Assembly: GCA_965208965.1 (NCBI GenBank)
Contig: OZ242384.1
Span: 3,844,001-3,908,000, forward strand
Source: Bin5 sp965208965
GTDB lineage: Bacteria > Chloroflexota > Anaerolineae > Caldilineales > Caldilineaceae
Length of the DNA stretch: 64,000 nucleotides
Reading direction: 5' to 3'
Shown: positions 24,235 to 33,895 of the stretch, in pieces
How the letters are laid out: every line of letters starts with the position of its first letter
Position numbering within the stretch: the first letter of the stretch is position 1
Program-made: the position numbers and the translations under genes
Notes under the pieces: model-generated
Told to the model about the DNA's origin: nothing
Seen by the model: only the letters and a program-made list of their open reading frames with translations
Databases searched by the model: none

Positions 24235-25938
24235 ATGAGCGGTGAGAGCGGGTCGCCTGCGTCCACCAGGAGAAGCATTGCCTACCAGGTCTTGAGGAAG
24301 GCGTATTCGTCCGGCCCTCTCACGCATGAAGATGATGGGGCGCGTCTGGCTATTCACCGATACTTCGGTCTATTGTTCCGGGCGCTGGTCCTTCTAATCG
24401 CCCTCGCCATGATGTTGCCCCTGGCCTATCTGCTGTTCCGGGCCGGCGGGGTCGGTTGGACTGAAGTATTGGGTCTTCTGGGCCGCACTCGCATGCTGTC
24501 CATTATGTGGAACAGCCTCCTGCTCGTCTGCGGCGTTACAATTCTTTCACTCGCGCTTGCCCTGCCATTTGCCTGGCTGACTGAAAGGACCGACCTGCCT
24601 GGTTGGAGGGTCTGGACCGTACTTGCAATGCTGCCTCTGGTGATCCCGAGCTACGTTGGCGGATTCACGCTGATTGCCATGTTCGGGCCCCGCGGTGTAC
24701 TTCAGGAACTTCTGTCACCTTTTGGCGTGGAGCGTCTACCTTCAATCTACGGATTTACCGGGGCGCTGTGGGTCTTGACGCTTTTTACATACCCCTACGT
24801 TTTCATGAGTATACGCGCCGCCCTGCACAGGTTTGATCCGTCGCTCGAGGAAGCAGCCCGATCGCTGGGATTCAACGGTTTGCAGACATTCCTGAAGGTG
24901 ACATTGCCAAATCTGCGCCCGGCGATCACCGCCGGCGGGCTGCTGGTGGCGCTGTACACGCTCAGCGATTTCGGCGCGGTATCGTTGTTGCGCTTCAACA
25001 GTTTTACGCGGGCAATTTACGTTCAGTATCTGAGCAGCTTCGATCGCAACGTTGCCTCACTCCTTTCATTGGCTCTGGTGGTGTTTACGATTATACTACT
25101 GCTGCTGGAGAGAAACAGCAGAGGGCGCGGACGTCCCCGCTATTACCGCAGTAGTGCAGGTGTGATCGCGCCCCGCAAACGCATTGTACTGGCCCGTCGA
25201 AAGTGGCCGGCGCTTGCTTTCTGCGGCGCCGTCGTTATGGCCGCACTGGTGCTGCCAACCGGCGTGATTCTCTTCTGGCTGCTGCGTGGTCTGACGTCTG
25301 GCGAATCGATTGCGCCGGTCTGGGCGGCAACGCTCAACAGTTTTCGAGCCGGCGCCCTGGCCGCGGTGGCTGCCGCCGTTCTGGGGCTGCCGGTTGCCTA
25401 CGCTGCGGTCAGGATGGGGGGAAGGCTGATGTCCTTTGCGTCAAGGGCCGTATATCTAGGCTACGGTCTGCCGGGCATCGTTATCGCGCTCAGCCTGGTA
25501 TTTTTCGGCGCAAATTTCGCGCCCTGGCTTTACCAGACCATGTGGATGCTGGTGTTCGCTTATGTCGTCCGCTTCCTGCCCCAAGCCATGGGTGCAATGC
25601 AGATAAGCCTGATGCAGATGAATCCCCGACTGGAAGAGGCGGGGCGCAGCCTGGGCTTGGGCAATCGCGCCGTCTTCAGGAGGATTACGGCCCCAATCGT
25701 GCGGCCGGGTGTTCTGGCAGGTATGGCTCTCGTCTTTCTGACAACCGTGAAGGAGCTGCCGGCGACGCTGCTGTTGAGCCCGACCGGTTTTTCAACACTG
25801 GCGACGCAGATCTGGTCGGCCACGGATGAGGCCTTCTTTGCCCGCGCAGCCGCGCCTGCGTTAGTTCTTCTGACGATGTCAGCGTTCAGTATATTTCTTG
25901 TGCTCATGCAGGAGGAAAGGGAAATAGTTGGCGGCTAG
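24235..25938 (+). CDS. ABC transporter permease, ferric/thiamine type (two permease units fused)
   Basis: A 567-residue permease with two six-helix modules. Each has an EAA loop: PSLEEAARSLGFNGLQTFLKV at about 200 and PRLEEAGRSLGLGNRAVFRRI at about 460, with one Gly-x-x-x-x-x-x-P pattern each. Such fused permeases (FbpB/ThiP type) import Fe(III), thiamine or similar. LTTVKELPATLLLSP near the end is typical of iron permeases. The ATG follows the stop of the upstream membrane protein directly. The ATPase gene follows 40 bases downstream. No periplasmic binding protein is in the window. Confidence 0.9.
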   Translation: MSGESGSPASTRRSIAYQVLRKAYSSGPLTHEDDGARLAIHRYFGLLFRALVLLIALAMMLPLAYLLFRAGGVGWTEVLGLLGRTRMLSIMWNSLLLVCGVTILSLALALPFAWLTERTDLPGWRVWTVLAMLPLVIPSYVGGFTLIAMFGPRGVLQELLSPFGVERLPSIYGFTGALWVLTLFTYPYVFMSIRAALHRFDPSLEEAARSLGFNGLQTFLKVTLPNLRPAITAGGLLVALYTLSDFGAVSLLRFNSFTRAIYVQYLSSFDRNVASLLSLALVVFTIILLLLERNSRGRGRPRYYRSSAGVIAPRKRIVLARRKWPALAFCGAVVMAALVLPTGVILFWLLRGLTSGESIAPVWAATLNSFRAGALAAVAAAVLGLPVAYAAVRMGGRLMSFASRAVYLGYGLPGIVIALSLVFFGANFAPWLYQTMWMLVFAYVVRFLPQAMGAMQISLMQMNPRLEEAGRSLGLGNRAVFRRITAPIVRPGVLAGMALVFLTTVKELPATLLLSPTGFSTLATQIWSATDEAFFARAAAPALVLLTMSAFSIFLVLMQEEREIVGG

Positions 25939-25977
25939 GGGTACGCGCCCCTCCGCTGAACAACGTCCATTCGTGCC

Positions 25978-27045
25978 GTGAGTCGACTGGAAAAGAAGCC
26001 ACCGGGGCTTCACTTACGAGGCGTTTCCAAACAGTTTGGCACTAAGAGCTCACCCGTCCTGGCGGTCAGCGATGTCTCACTGACGGTTGACCCGGGCGAG
26101 TTTATCGCTCTCCTTGGCCCTTCCGGGTGCGGAAAGACGACGACACTGCGGCTCATTGCCGGATTCGAGCGCGTCGACGCTGGCACGATAGAGATAGACG
26201 GTGCCCTGATGGCCGGCAACTCGGTTCACGTGCAGCCCGAAAGGCGCCGCGTGGGGATGGTCTTCCAGGAATACGCACTTTTCCCGCATGTCAGTGCGCT
26301 GGCGAACATAGAGTTCGGGTTGCGCCGCATGTCCGCAGCGGAAAAGAGGGCGCGCACCAGTGAAATTCTGGATCTGACTGGGTTGGCAGGATTTGAAGGG
26401 CGGATGCCGCATGAGTTGAGCGGCGGCCAGCAGCAGAGAGTCGCTCTTGCCAGGGCACTGGCTCCGAACCCGGCCCTAATCCTGCTGGACGAGCCGTTCA
26501 GCAATCTGGACGCCGGACTCCGATCACGTGTGCGAGCGGAGCTAGTGGAAATTCTTCACGCCGCCAAATCGACCGCGATTTTCGTCACCCATGATCAGGA
26601 GGAGGCATTGAGCATGGTCGACCGCGTCGCGGTCATGCTGGACGGAAGCGTAGAACAGGTAGCCTCACCGCACGAACTCTACACAAATCCCGCCACCCGG
26701 TCAGTAGCGGAGTTCATCGGAGACGCCAATTTCCTTCCCGGATTCGGGCAAGGCGATACCATTGAATGTGAACTGGGAAACTTGGCTGCGCGTCAGCAGG
26801 TGCACGGTCCTGTGGACATACTGCTCCGGCCGGAGAATATCGAGCTCCTTCCCGCCCAGCCCGGCCTGCCCGCGGCCCGGGTGCGGCATTCGCTTTTCTT
26901 TGGCCACGATCAGTTGATTACGGTGCAACTTCCTACAGGCACTCATATCATTGCGCGTTCCGGGCCGTCCGACGCGTATGTCTCGGACTTGCCCCTGCAA
27001 CTGGCTGTACGCTCGCCTGTTGTCGCATACCCACGCAAGAAGTGA
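25978..27045 (+). CDS. ABC importer ATPase, ferric-type
   Basis: A 355-residue ATPase starting at GTG. Walker A GPSGCGKTT, Q-loop VFQEYALFPH, signature LSGGQQQRVALARAL, Walker B LILLDEPFSNLD and switch His in FVTHDQEEAL are all intact. The C-terminal part (VDILLRPENIELLP ... QLITVQLPTGTHI) is a TOBE domain as in FbpC/PotA. It is the energising partner of the fused permease upstream. A three-gene unit with the small membrane protein is likely. Confidence 0.92.
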   Translation: MSRLEKKPPGLHLRGVSKQFGTKSSPVLAVSDVSLTVDPGEFIALLGPSGCGKTTTLRLIAGFERVDAGTIEIDGALMAGNSVHVQPERRRVGMVFQEYALFPHVSALANIEFGLRRMSAAEKRARTSEILDLTGLAGFEGRMPHELSGGQQQRVALARALAPNPALILLDEPFSNLDAGLRSRVRAELVEILHAAKSTAIFVTHDQEEALSMVDRVAVMLDGSVEQVASPHELYTNPATRSVAEFIGDANFLPGFGQGDTIECELGNLAARQQVHGPVDILLRPENIELLPAQPGLPAARVRHSLFFGHDQLITVQLPTGTHIIARSGPSDAYVSDLPLQLAVRSPVVAYPRKK

Positions 27046-27114
27046 TGGTCCACAGTTCATTACATCGGGCCCTTTGGTCAAAGCAAAAGGCGACAATTCG
27101 AGAGGCGACTGACA

Positions 27115-28746
27115 ATGAGCGAAGGAATCATACTGGAAGAAGCCCCGGACATCCACCAGCAGTTTCAGGTTTCGTCACCGGCGATGATGGTCATATTCGG
27201 CGCTTCCGGCGACTTGGCCAACCGTAAGCTTCTTCCGGCAATCTACAGGCTATCGCAACAGAGGCTCCTGCCGCCCAACTTTGTCATTCTCGGCTATGCC
27301 CGTTCACCATTGAGCGACGATGAGTTGCGCCAGCGCGCCCGGGCCAGCATGATGGCCAATCCTGAAGTCGAGTTTCAGAGCGCGGATTGGGATCTCTTTG
27401 CCCCGAGACTCTACTACGTGTCCGGCGAGTATGACGACGTTGAAGGTTTTCAGCGGCTTCGCGACCGCATGACTATGTTGGAAGAACAGTGGAATATCGG
27501 CGGCAACCGTCTCTTTTACCTCTCTACGCCTCCATCTGTCTACGAACCTGTTATCACTTGCCTGGGCGCCGCCGGCCTGGTTGAGCCCGCCAGCACACAG
27601 AGCTGGACTCGCGTCGTGATCGAAAAGCCGTTCGGCAGCGATCTAAAGAGCGCGCACAAACTTAACGACCATGTTCTTTCAGTTTTCAATGAGGAACAGG
27701 TATACCGCATCGATCATTATCTGGGCAAAGAGACGGTACAGAATGTGCTCGTTTTTCGCTTTGCAAACGGAATTTTCGAGCCGATCTGGAACCGCAACTA
27801 CGTGGACAATGTGCAGATAACGGTGGCTGAAAGCATCGGTGTTGAGGGTCGAGGAGGCTACTACGAGAAGTCCGGCGCCTTGCGGGACATGATGCAGAAC
27901 CATCTGTTGCAGCTGGTCTCACTTACAGCGATGGAGCCGCCGATTGCATTTGATGCAAAAGCTGTTCGAGATCAGAAAGTGAACCTGCTTCAGGCCATCA
28001 GGCCAATGCAGCCGGAAGAGGTGCCCGACTATGTCGTCCGCGCCCAGTACGGGGCGGGCACGGCAGCTACCCGTCCAGTCCCAGCCTACCTGGACGAGAA
28101 TGGCGTAGCTGGCGACTCCACGACTGAGACATACGTTGCCTGGCGCCTCGAAATTGACAACTGGCGCTGGCAGGGCGTTCCTTTCTATTTGCGTACCGGC
28201 AAGGCCCTGCCGCGCAAGGCCTCTGAAATCTCCGTCACTTTTCGACGGGCTCCGCATCTTCTGTTTGACTCCACTGATGGATTCGATGACGCGACGGGAC
28301 AAGATGACTCAGGCGTCCGGGCAGTTGCTCAAGGGATGGGTTTGAACGGTGACAGCCTGAGCCGCAATATCCTGACCATGCGCATCCAACCGGACGAAGG
28401 GATAACCCTGAAGACCCTTGCCAAGCGGCCCGGTCCATCGGTGAACCTGACGCCCGTCAACCTGGAGTTCACTTACGGTCACAGTTTTGGTGAACCTCCG
28501 GACGCGTATCAGCGCCTTCTTCTGGACGTCGTCCTGGGTGACTCCACTCTATTTACCAGGCGAGATGAAGTGGAGTTGGCGTGGCAACGAATCACACAGG
28601 TATTGGATGGCTGGCGAATGCAGGAGGAACAGTCCAGGAACGGAAGGAAACCGTACCGACTGCCCCACTACCCGGCTGGAACCTGGGGTCCCAAGGAGGC
28701 CGACGTTCTGCTGGAAAAGGAGGGGCAACACTGGGTTACCGAGTAA
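27115..28746 (+). CDS. zwf: Glucose-6-phosphate 1-dehydrogenase
   Basis: A 543-residue enzyme that oxidises glucose-6-phosphate to 6-phosphogluconolactone with NADP(NAD). IFGASGDLANRKLLPAIYRL at residues 24-43 is the dinucleotide motif and RIDHYLGKETVQNVLVFRFAN at about 199 holds the catalytic His/Asp/Lys. The central VAWRLEIDNWRWQGVPFYLRTGK block is also standard. Slightly longer than the usual 490-510, through N- and C-terminal extensions. Next on the strand come the lactonase and glucan phosphorylase, so the group links glycogen to the oxidative pentose phosphate path. Confidence 0.95.
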   Translation: MSEGIILEEAPDIHQQFQVSSPAMMVIFGASGDLANRKLLPAIYRLSQQRLLPPNFVILGYARSPLSDDELRQRARASMMANPEVEFQSADWDLFAPRLYYVSGEYDDVEGFQRLRDRMTMLEEQWNIGGNRLFYLSTPPSVYEPVITCLGAAGLVEPASTQSWTRVVIEKPFGSDLKSAHKLNDHVLSVFNEEQVYRIDHYLGKETVQNVLVFRFANGIFEPIWNRNYVDNVQITVAESIGVEGRGGYYEKSGALRDMMQNHLLQLVSLTAMEPPIAFDAKAVRDQKVNLLQAIRPMQPEEVPDYVVRAQYGAGTAATRPVPAYLDENGVAGDSTTETYVAWRLEIDNWRWQGVPFYLRTGKALPRKASEISVTFRRAPHLLFDSTDGFDDATGQDDSGVRAVAQGMGLNGDSLSRNILTMRIQPDEGITLKTLAKRPGPSVNLTPVNLEFTYGHSFGEPPDAYQRLLLDVVLGDSTLFTRRDEVELAWQRITQVLDGWRMQEEQSRNGRKPYRLPHYPAGTWGPKEADVLLEKEGQHWVTE

Positions 28747-29229
28747 ACGAAACAGCGGAGAGTGCCGCGACAGCCGCGTCACTACCTTAAACTCCACCAC
28801 GGTTCCCTGGTGCAACTGCTAGAGGTGTCCTCAGCCTGAGCCGGGAGCGGGCACATTAGCAAAGCCCCTACATGAACAGCAGCCCTCCACCAACGGGCCA
28901 GAAGGGTAGCTCCTTTCCACTCTCGCATCTGCCAGACCCCAAGTTGACCCTATAGTCTGGAAGAATTGAAACCGGACCAGCCGTAGGCCATTCATTCGAA
29001 AGGCTTATCCCGGCCCTTGGAAAACCGGCAATGGCGGCGATATGGCGGGATCGCCGCCTGGCGGTGCTACAGTTGCAGTCCTGCAGGACCCGCATGGCCG
29101 GTGCAAGGGGGCACGAAACTGTTCTGAGAAGACCATTAATGTGCAAGTATGGAATGCAGCTACCGGAAACAGAGTTCCAATGAGAGTAGGATTGGGCCAG
29201 ATGACAGTTTCCTGCATGAAAGGAATGGA
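28747..29229. other. Non-coding spacer between zwf and the lactonase gene
   Basis: About 480 bases with no supported gene on either strand. A 128-codon minus-strand frame here lacks any family pattern. No hairpin with a T-run was noticed; a promoter for the downstream genes may lie here. Confidence 0.45.
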
Positions 29230-30069
29230 ATGACCGATAAGACCATTGAAGCACTGTCAGGTTACGGAGGAGATCAGAAGGGAATGAGAAAACGGCTGGT
29301 CAAGGAGCAGAGACCTGGAAGCGTTGCAGACTTTCCTCAGTCAACCAATGTCATCGTCCAGCCCAACGGCGCCGAATTCGCCCTCACCGCCGCCGGGATG
29401 ATCGCGGCGGCCTCGCTGATCAGCATTGAGCAGAGGGGCGTCTTCAATGTTGCTCTTGCGGGCGGTTCCACGCCAGGGCCGATATACGAGCTACTGGCTG
29501 AAGACTCCGATATCGACTGGAAGCGGTGCCGCGTGTTCTGGAGTGACGAACGCTGTGTTCCCCCGGAACACGTCGAGAGCAACTATAGAATGGCCCGCGA
29601 GCGCTTGCTTGACAGGCTGCCTGAGCCGCCAGGAATCGTGTCGCGTATGCCCGGACACCTTCCGCCGGAACAGGCGGCAGGCGCCTACGAGCAGTCCATT
29701 CGCGAAAATGTGCCGGCAGACGGGACAGGCATACCTCGTTTCGATCTGATCCTGCTGGGTATGGGGGATGACGGCCACACTGCAAGCCTTTTTCCCGGTT
29801 CAGAAGCGCTGAATGAAACGGACCGGCTTGTGGCGGCGAACTACGTCAGCAAGTTCAACGCACATCGCCTTACCTTCACCTACCCACTCATCAATGCAGG
29901 TCGCCACGTCCTCATTCTGGTCAGCGGCGCATCCAAGGCGGTTACACTAAAGGCTGTACTTGAGGGCCCCCGAAGGCCAAACGAGCTTCCCGTGCAAAGC
30001 GTGCAGCTGGCGGCAGGACAGTTCAGATGGCTCGTTGACGTCGACGCCGCCCAGTGTATTAGAAAGTAG
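29230..30069 (+). CDS. pgl: 6-phosphogluconolactonase
   Basis: A 279-residue enzyme (if begun at ATG 29230, with GAAAGGA upstream; ATG 29284 would give 261). LAGGSTPGPIYELLA, FWSDERCVPPEHVESNYRMAR and GMGDDGHTASLFPG are the three family blocks, with the catalytic His in the last. It hydrolyses the product of the upstream dehydrogenase. The C-terminal RPNELPVQSVQL is standard. The glucan phosphorylase start lies about 33 bases after the stop. Confidence 0.93.
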   Translation: MTDKTIEALSGYGGDQKGMRKRLVKEQRPGSVADFPQSTNVIVQPNGAEFALTAAGMIAAASLISIEQRGVFNVALAGGSTPGPIYELLAEDSDIDWKRCRVFWSDERCVPPEHVESNYRMARERLLDRLPEPPGIVSRMPGHLPPEQAAGAYEQSIRENVPADGTGIPRFDLILLGMGDDGHTASLFPGSEALNETDRLVAANYVSKFNAHRLTFTYPLINAGRHVLILVSGASKAVTLKAVLEGPRRPNELPVQSVQLAAGQFRWLVDVDAAQCIRK

Positions 30070-30102
30070 ACACGAGCGCCACATTTGCAGGAGCACCTCG
30101 CT

Positions 30103-32694
30103 GTGAAAATCGTTGGAAATATCTCCGTCCATCCACCTCTTCCCCAGGCCATCGGCCGACTGCAGGAACTGGCTTACAATCTGTGGTGGACCTGGAACCC
30201 TGATGCGCAAGCACTCTACGAGTCGATTGACAAGGATCTGTGGGAGCACGTAAGTGAGAATCCGGTCAGGTTTTTGCGGACTGTGTCGCTGGCGCGTCTG
30301 CAGGAGAAGTCTCGAGATCCGGGGTATCTGAATCACTATCACTCTGTGCTGCAGCGATTCGACGCCTATATGGCGGAGGACGCCGACACCTGGTTCAAGC
30401 GCAACTTTCCTGGCAGACAGAATGAGTTGATCGCCTATTTCAGCGCCGAATTCGGACTTCACGAATCGCTGCCCATCTACAGCGGCGGACTGGGGATCCT
30501 CAGCGGCGATCACTGCAAAGAGGCGAGCGACATGGGCCTGCCGTTTGTCGGGGTCGGTTTCCTGTACCCACAGGGCTATTTTACCCAACAGATCAACGCC
30601 AAAGGGGGGCAGGAAGCGATTTACGAGAAGATCGACTTCTCTGAGGTGCCGGCTAGCCAGGCCGTGGACCCCGAGGGGAATCCGGTTGTCGTCCATGTCG
30701 ACCTCCCCGGTCGAACCGTCTACGCCAAAGTATGGAAGATTCAGGTGGGTCGGGTAGTTCTCTACCTGATGGATACGGACGTAGAGCAGAACGCCCAACA
30801 GGACAGAGAGCTCAGCGCAAGGCTTTACGGCGGCGACAGTGAAATGCGGATAAGCCAGGAGTACGTATTGGGCATCGCTGGCGTGCGTACTTTGAGAGCC
30901 CTCGGTTACGAGCCGACGGTCTGGCATATGAACGAAGGTCACAGCGCGTTCCTCAGCCTGGAACGTATACGGGAGCTGGTGCAGGGCGGCATGGAGTTCG
31001 ATGCCGCGGCCGAAGTCGTGCGCGCGGGCAACATATTCACAACCCATACGCCCGTGGCCGCCGGCCATGACGCCTTTCCCCTGGAATTGGTCGACAAGTT
31101 TTTCTGGCAATACTGGGGTCAAATGGGCATCGACCGGGAAGGCTTCCTGGCACTGGCCCGACATGAACAAGGGTGGGGCGCAGAGTTCAGTATGACCGTA
31201 CTGGCCTTTCGCTTAAGCGCATATCACAACGGAGTGAGCGCGCTGCACGGGCAGGTTTCCAGGCGGATGTGGGGGCATCTTTGGCCGGGCACGCCTGAAG
31301 GTCAGGTCCCAATCAGCCACATCACCAACGGCGTACACACGGAATCATGGCTGGCCCCGGAGAAGCGAGCGCTGTACGGGCGCTACTTCAGCCCGGACTG
31401 GCTCGAGGAGGTCGACAGCCCTGACGCGTGGCGAAAGATTGAGCTTGTTCCTGACGAGGAGATTCGGTCGGCCCACCTGGAATGCAAAGAGAAGCTGGTC
31501 GGCTTTCTGCGTTCGCGCCTTAAGGGTCAGCAGTTGCGCCATGGGGAGGGTCACTGGAAGCTTTCCAGAATTGACAACGTGTTCGACCCGGAGGCGCTGA
31601 CTTTGGGGTTCGCGCGCCGCTTTGCAACCTACAAGCGCGCTACGCTAATCTTCCATGACAAAGAGCGGCTCAGCCGGCTGCTGAACGACCCGCACCGCCC
31701 AGTACAGATCGTCTTCGCCGGCAAGGCTCACCCGGCCGATGACTATGGGAAGGCGTTGATCGAAAGCATCTATCGGTTGAGCCAGGAAAAGGGCTTCTTC
31801 GGCAAGATCGCCATCGTCGAGAACTATGACATCAATGTTGCACGACATCTGGTTGGCGGCGTCGACGTCTGGTTGAATACGCCCCGTCGCCCGCTCGAAG
31901 CCAGCGGCACGAGCGGCCAAAAGGCAAGCATCAATGGCGCGCCCAACTTCAGCATTCTCGATGGGTGGTGGCGGGAAGGCTACAACGTTGATAATGGCTG
32001 GGCGATAGGCGAAGAGCGCGAGTACAAGGATGAGGAGACACAGGACGAGGCCGACGCCCTGAGCCTCTACTCCATTCTGGAAGAGGAGATCGTTCCTGAG
32101 TTCTATGATCATCCGGCCGCCTGGACAGAACGCATGCGGAGGGCGATTAAGTCCTGCGGGCCGCAGTTCAGCATGCGCCGTATGCTGACGGAGTACACCC
32201 GATCACTTTATGTCCCGGCGATGGACAGCAGCCGAACTTATCGGGTTGACTTCGGGGAGTCGGCGCGCAGGTTGTCGCACTGGAAGCAGCACATACGGAA
32301 CGAGTGGCAGACTGTTTTCGTGGCCGTAGCGGAGCATCCCCCCGCGCAAGCGAAGACGGGCGACCTCATAGAGATCGAGGCCCAGGTCTGGCCGGGTAGG
32401 CTGTCGGCCAGTGACATTGCCGTCGAGCTGGTTACCTTTGCCGCTGAAGATAGTGATGAGTCCATAGTGCAAGCCGCCGAACAACGACAACATGTCGCTA
32501 TGCAGTCCCATACAATGCAGGCGGTCCTTTCCAACTCACGAGAGCCCGGCCACGATCCGCATGACAACAGTATCCGCTATAGAGGCGCTTTCGTTCCTGA
32601 AGAGACTGGAAAGTATAGTTTCGGTGTACGAGCGCGGCCCCATCATCCTGACCTTATTCACCCACTCGAACTGGGGCTGAGTTCTTGGGCCTAG
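30103..32694 (+). CDS. glgP: Alpha-glucan phosphorylase (short GT35 type)
   Basis: An 863-residue phosphorylase that releases glucose-1-phosphate from glycogen. The GTG at 30103 is chosen with CAGGAG nine bases upstream rather than a TTG at 30085. Blocks: LAYNLWWTWNPDA at about 25, AEFGLHESLPIYSGGLGILSG at about 120, HMNEGHSAFLSLER, FTTHTPVAAGHDAFP, FARRFATYKRATLIF, and EASGTSGQKASINGAPNFS with the PLP-site lysine. The Gln in GTSGQK replaces the more usual Met. The C-terminal 110 residues are a beta-rich extension typical of this actinobacterial/chloroflexal form. The product enters the pentose route through phosphoglucomutase and the upstream zwf. Confidence 0.93.
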   Translation: MKIVGNISVHPPLPQAIGRLQELAYNLWWTWNPDAQALYESIDKDLWEHVSENPVRFLRTVSLARLQEKSRDPGYLNHYHSVLQRFDAYMAEDADTWFKRNFPGRQNELIAYFSAEFGLHESLPIYSGGLGILSGDHCKEASDMGLPFVGVGFLYPQGYFTQQINAKGGQEAIYEKIDFSEVPASQAVDPEGNPVVVHVDLPGRTVYAKVWKIQVGRVVLYLMDTDVEQNAQQDRELSARLYGGDSEMRISQEYVLGIAGVRTLRALGYEPTVWHMNEGHSAFLSLERIRELVQGGMEFDAAAEVVRAGNIFTTHTPVAAGHDAFPLELVDKFFWQYWGQMGIDREGFLALARHEQGWGAEFSMTVLAFRLSAYHNGVSALHGQVSRRMWGHLWPGTPEGQVPISHITNGVHTESWLAPEKRALYGRYFSPDWLEEVDSPDAWRKIELVPDEEIRSAHLECKEKLVGFLRSRLKGQQLRHGEGHWKLSRIDNVFDPEALTLGFARRFATYKRATLIFHDKERLSRLLNDPHRPVQIVFAGKAHPADDYGKALIESIYRLSQEKGFFGKIAIVENYDINVARHLVGGVDVWLNTPRRPLEASGTSGQKASINGAPNFSILDGWWREGYNVDNGWAIGEEREYKDEETQDEADALSLYSILEEEIVPEFYDHPAAWTERMRRAIKSCGPQFSMRRMLTEYTRSLYVPAMDSSRTYRVDFGESARRLSHWKQHIRNEWQTVFVAVAEHPPAQAKTGDLIEIEAQVWPGRLSASDIAVELVTFAAEDSDESIVQAAEQRQHVAMQSHTMQAVLSNSREPGHDPHDNSIRYRGAFVPEETGKYSFGVRARPHHPDLIHPLELGLSSWA

Positions 32695-32883
32695 CCGGCA
32701 GCAGGAGACCGGCAATGGGCCACACTACTCTTGAAGATTCCAAATGAAACCCGGAGTTTGCTTTTTTCGCAAGAGAAGGCGGTCTTTGTGCACTTCTGAT
32801 CTGTAGTCCGCACGAAACGTCGTTGTTTCACATTGAACTCACGTTAGTTGTTCGAAAGAGACAAGCAGAGCAAGGAGGATCCG

Positions 32884-33792
32884 ATGCGAATCATGATTGC
32901 TGGAGGTACAGGTCTGATTGGTTCGGCCCTGGCGGAATCCCTGGCCGGAAGTGGTTGTGACGTTACGATTCTGACTAGGTCTCCGGAACGCCATCAGCCT
33001 TTTGCGCCCGCAGGCGTACAACTTCGGGAGTGGGACGGAGAGACGGCGGACGGCTGGGGCCATCTCGTCTCTCAAGTCGATGCAATCGTCAATCTTGCCG
33101 GCGCAGGGATTGCTGACGGACGCTGGACCACTACACGCAAGGAGCAGATCAGAGAAAGTCGCGTCAGAGCCGGACAGGCTTTGGTTACCGCAATTCGTAA
33201 TGCGGATACCGTCCCGAGTGTGTTGATACAGTCGTCTGCCGTAGGGTACTACGGACCGGCCGGCGATCGCACTGTGGACGAGCAGGCTTCGCCCGGGACG
33301 GATTTCCTGGCGCGAGTCTGTGCAGATTGGGAGTCTTCGACCGAGGCGGTTGAGGCAATCGGTGTGCGGCGTGTCGTCATACGAACTGGTGTCGTGCTGA
33401 GCGCAAATGGGGGCGCCTTGCCCAGGATGACGCTGCCTTTCCGGCTGTTTGCCGGGGGACCCCTGGGTAACGGCAAACAGTACTTTCCCTGGATCCACAT
33501 CGCCGACGAAGTCGCAGCCATCCGCTTTCTTATGGAAAACGATAAGGCATCCGGCCCATATAACCTCGCAGTGCCCAACCCGCCAAGAAACAGTGAATTC
33601 GTGCGCGACCTGGGGCGGGTAATGGGAAGGCCATCATTGATGCCGACACCTTCATTTGCACTGAAAATGCTCTTCGGCGAGATGTCAACAGTTCTGTTAG
33701 ATGGTCAGCTGGCTGTTCCATCCCGCCTGCAGAAGGCTGGCTACGAGTTCGTTTTCCCTGAAGCCGTTGCCGCGCTGCGCGATTTACTGTAA
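32884..33792 (+). CDS. TIGR01777-family epimerase-like SDR protein
   Basis: A 302-residue protein. RIMIAGGTGLIGSALAESLA at the start is the NAD(P)-binding motif; QSSAVGYYGPAGDRTVDEQA holds the active-site Ser/Tyr region, and LPRMTLPFRLFAGGPLGNGKQ with FPWIHIADEV is the family signature. Members (YfcH, SulA-like) have no firm role; some affect cell division or nucleotide sugars. AGGAGG precedes the ATG by six bases. The next gene starts 103 bases downstream. Confidence 0.9.
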   Translation: MRIMIAGGTGLIGSALAESLAGSGCDVTILTRSPERHQPFAPAGVQLREWDGETADGWGHLVSQVDAIVNLAGAGIADGRWTTTRKEQIRESRVRAGQALVTAIRNADTVPSVLIQSSAVGYYGPAGDRTVDEQASPGTDFLARVCADWESSTEAVEAIGVRRVVIRTGVVLSANGGALPRMTLPFRLFAGGPLGNGKQYFPWIHIADEVAAIRFLMENDKASGPYNLAVPNPPRNSEFVRDLGRVMGRPSLMPTPSFALKMLFGEMSTVLLDGQLAVPSRLQKAGYEFVFPEAVAALRDLL

Positions 33793-33895
33793 AATGCGGG
33801 CATGCAGAAGGGCGCTTCAGTGGAGTCAGGATCCATGTGCGATCATCCAAAGGCTATAGGCCTCTCTTTTGGACCGTTCTTTCAGTTGAATTCGC

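Noticed and set aside
28868..29254. 128-codon minus-strand frame between zwf and pgl
   Set aside because: No ribosome-binding site, no family pattern and overlap with the pgl start region.
29947..31170. 407-codon open frame on the minus strand
   Set aside because: It lies opposite glgP and pgl, both with full family motifs; it shows no recognisable domain.
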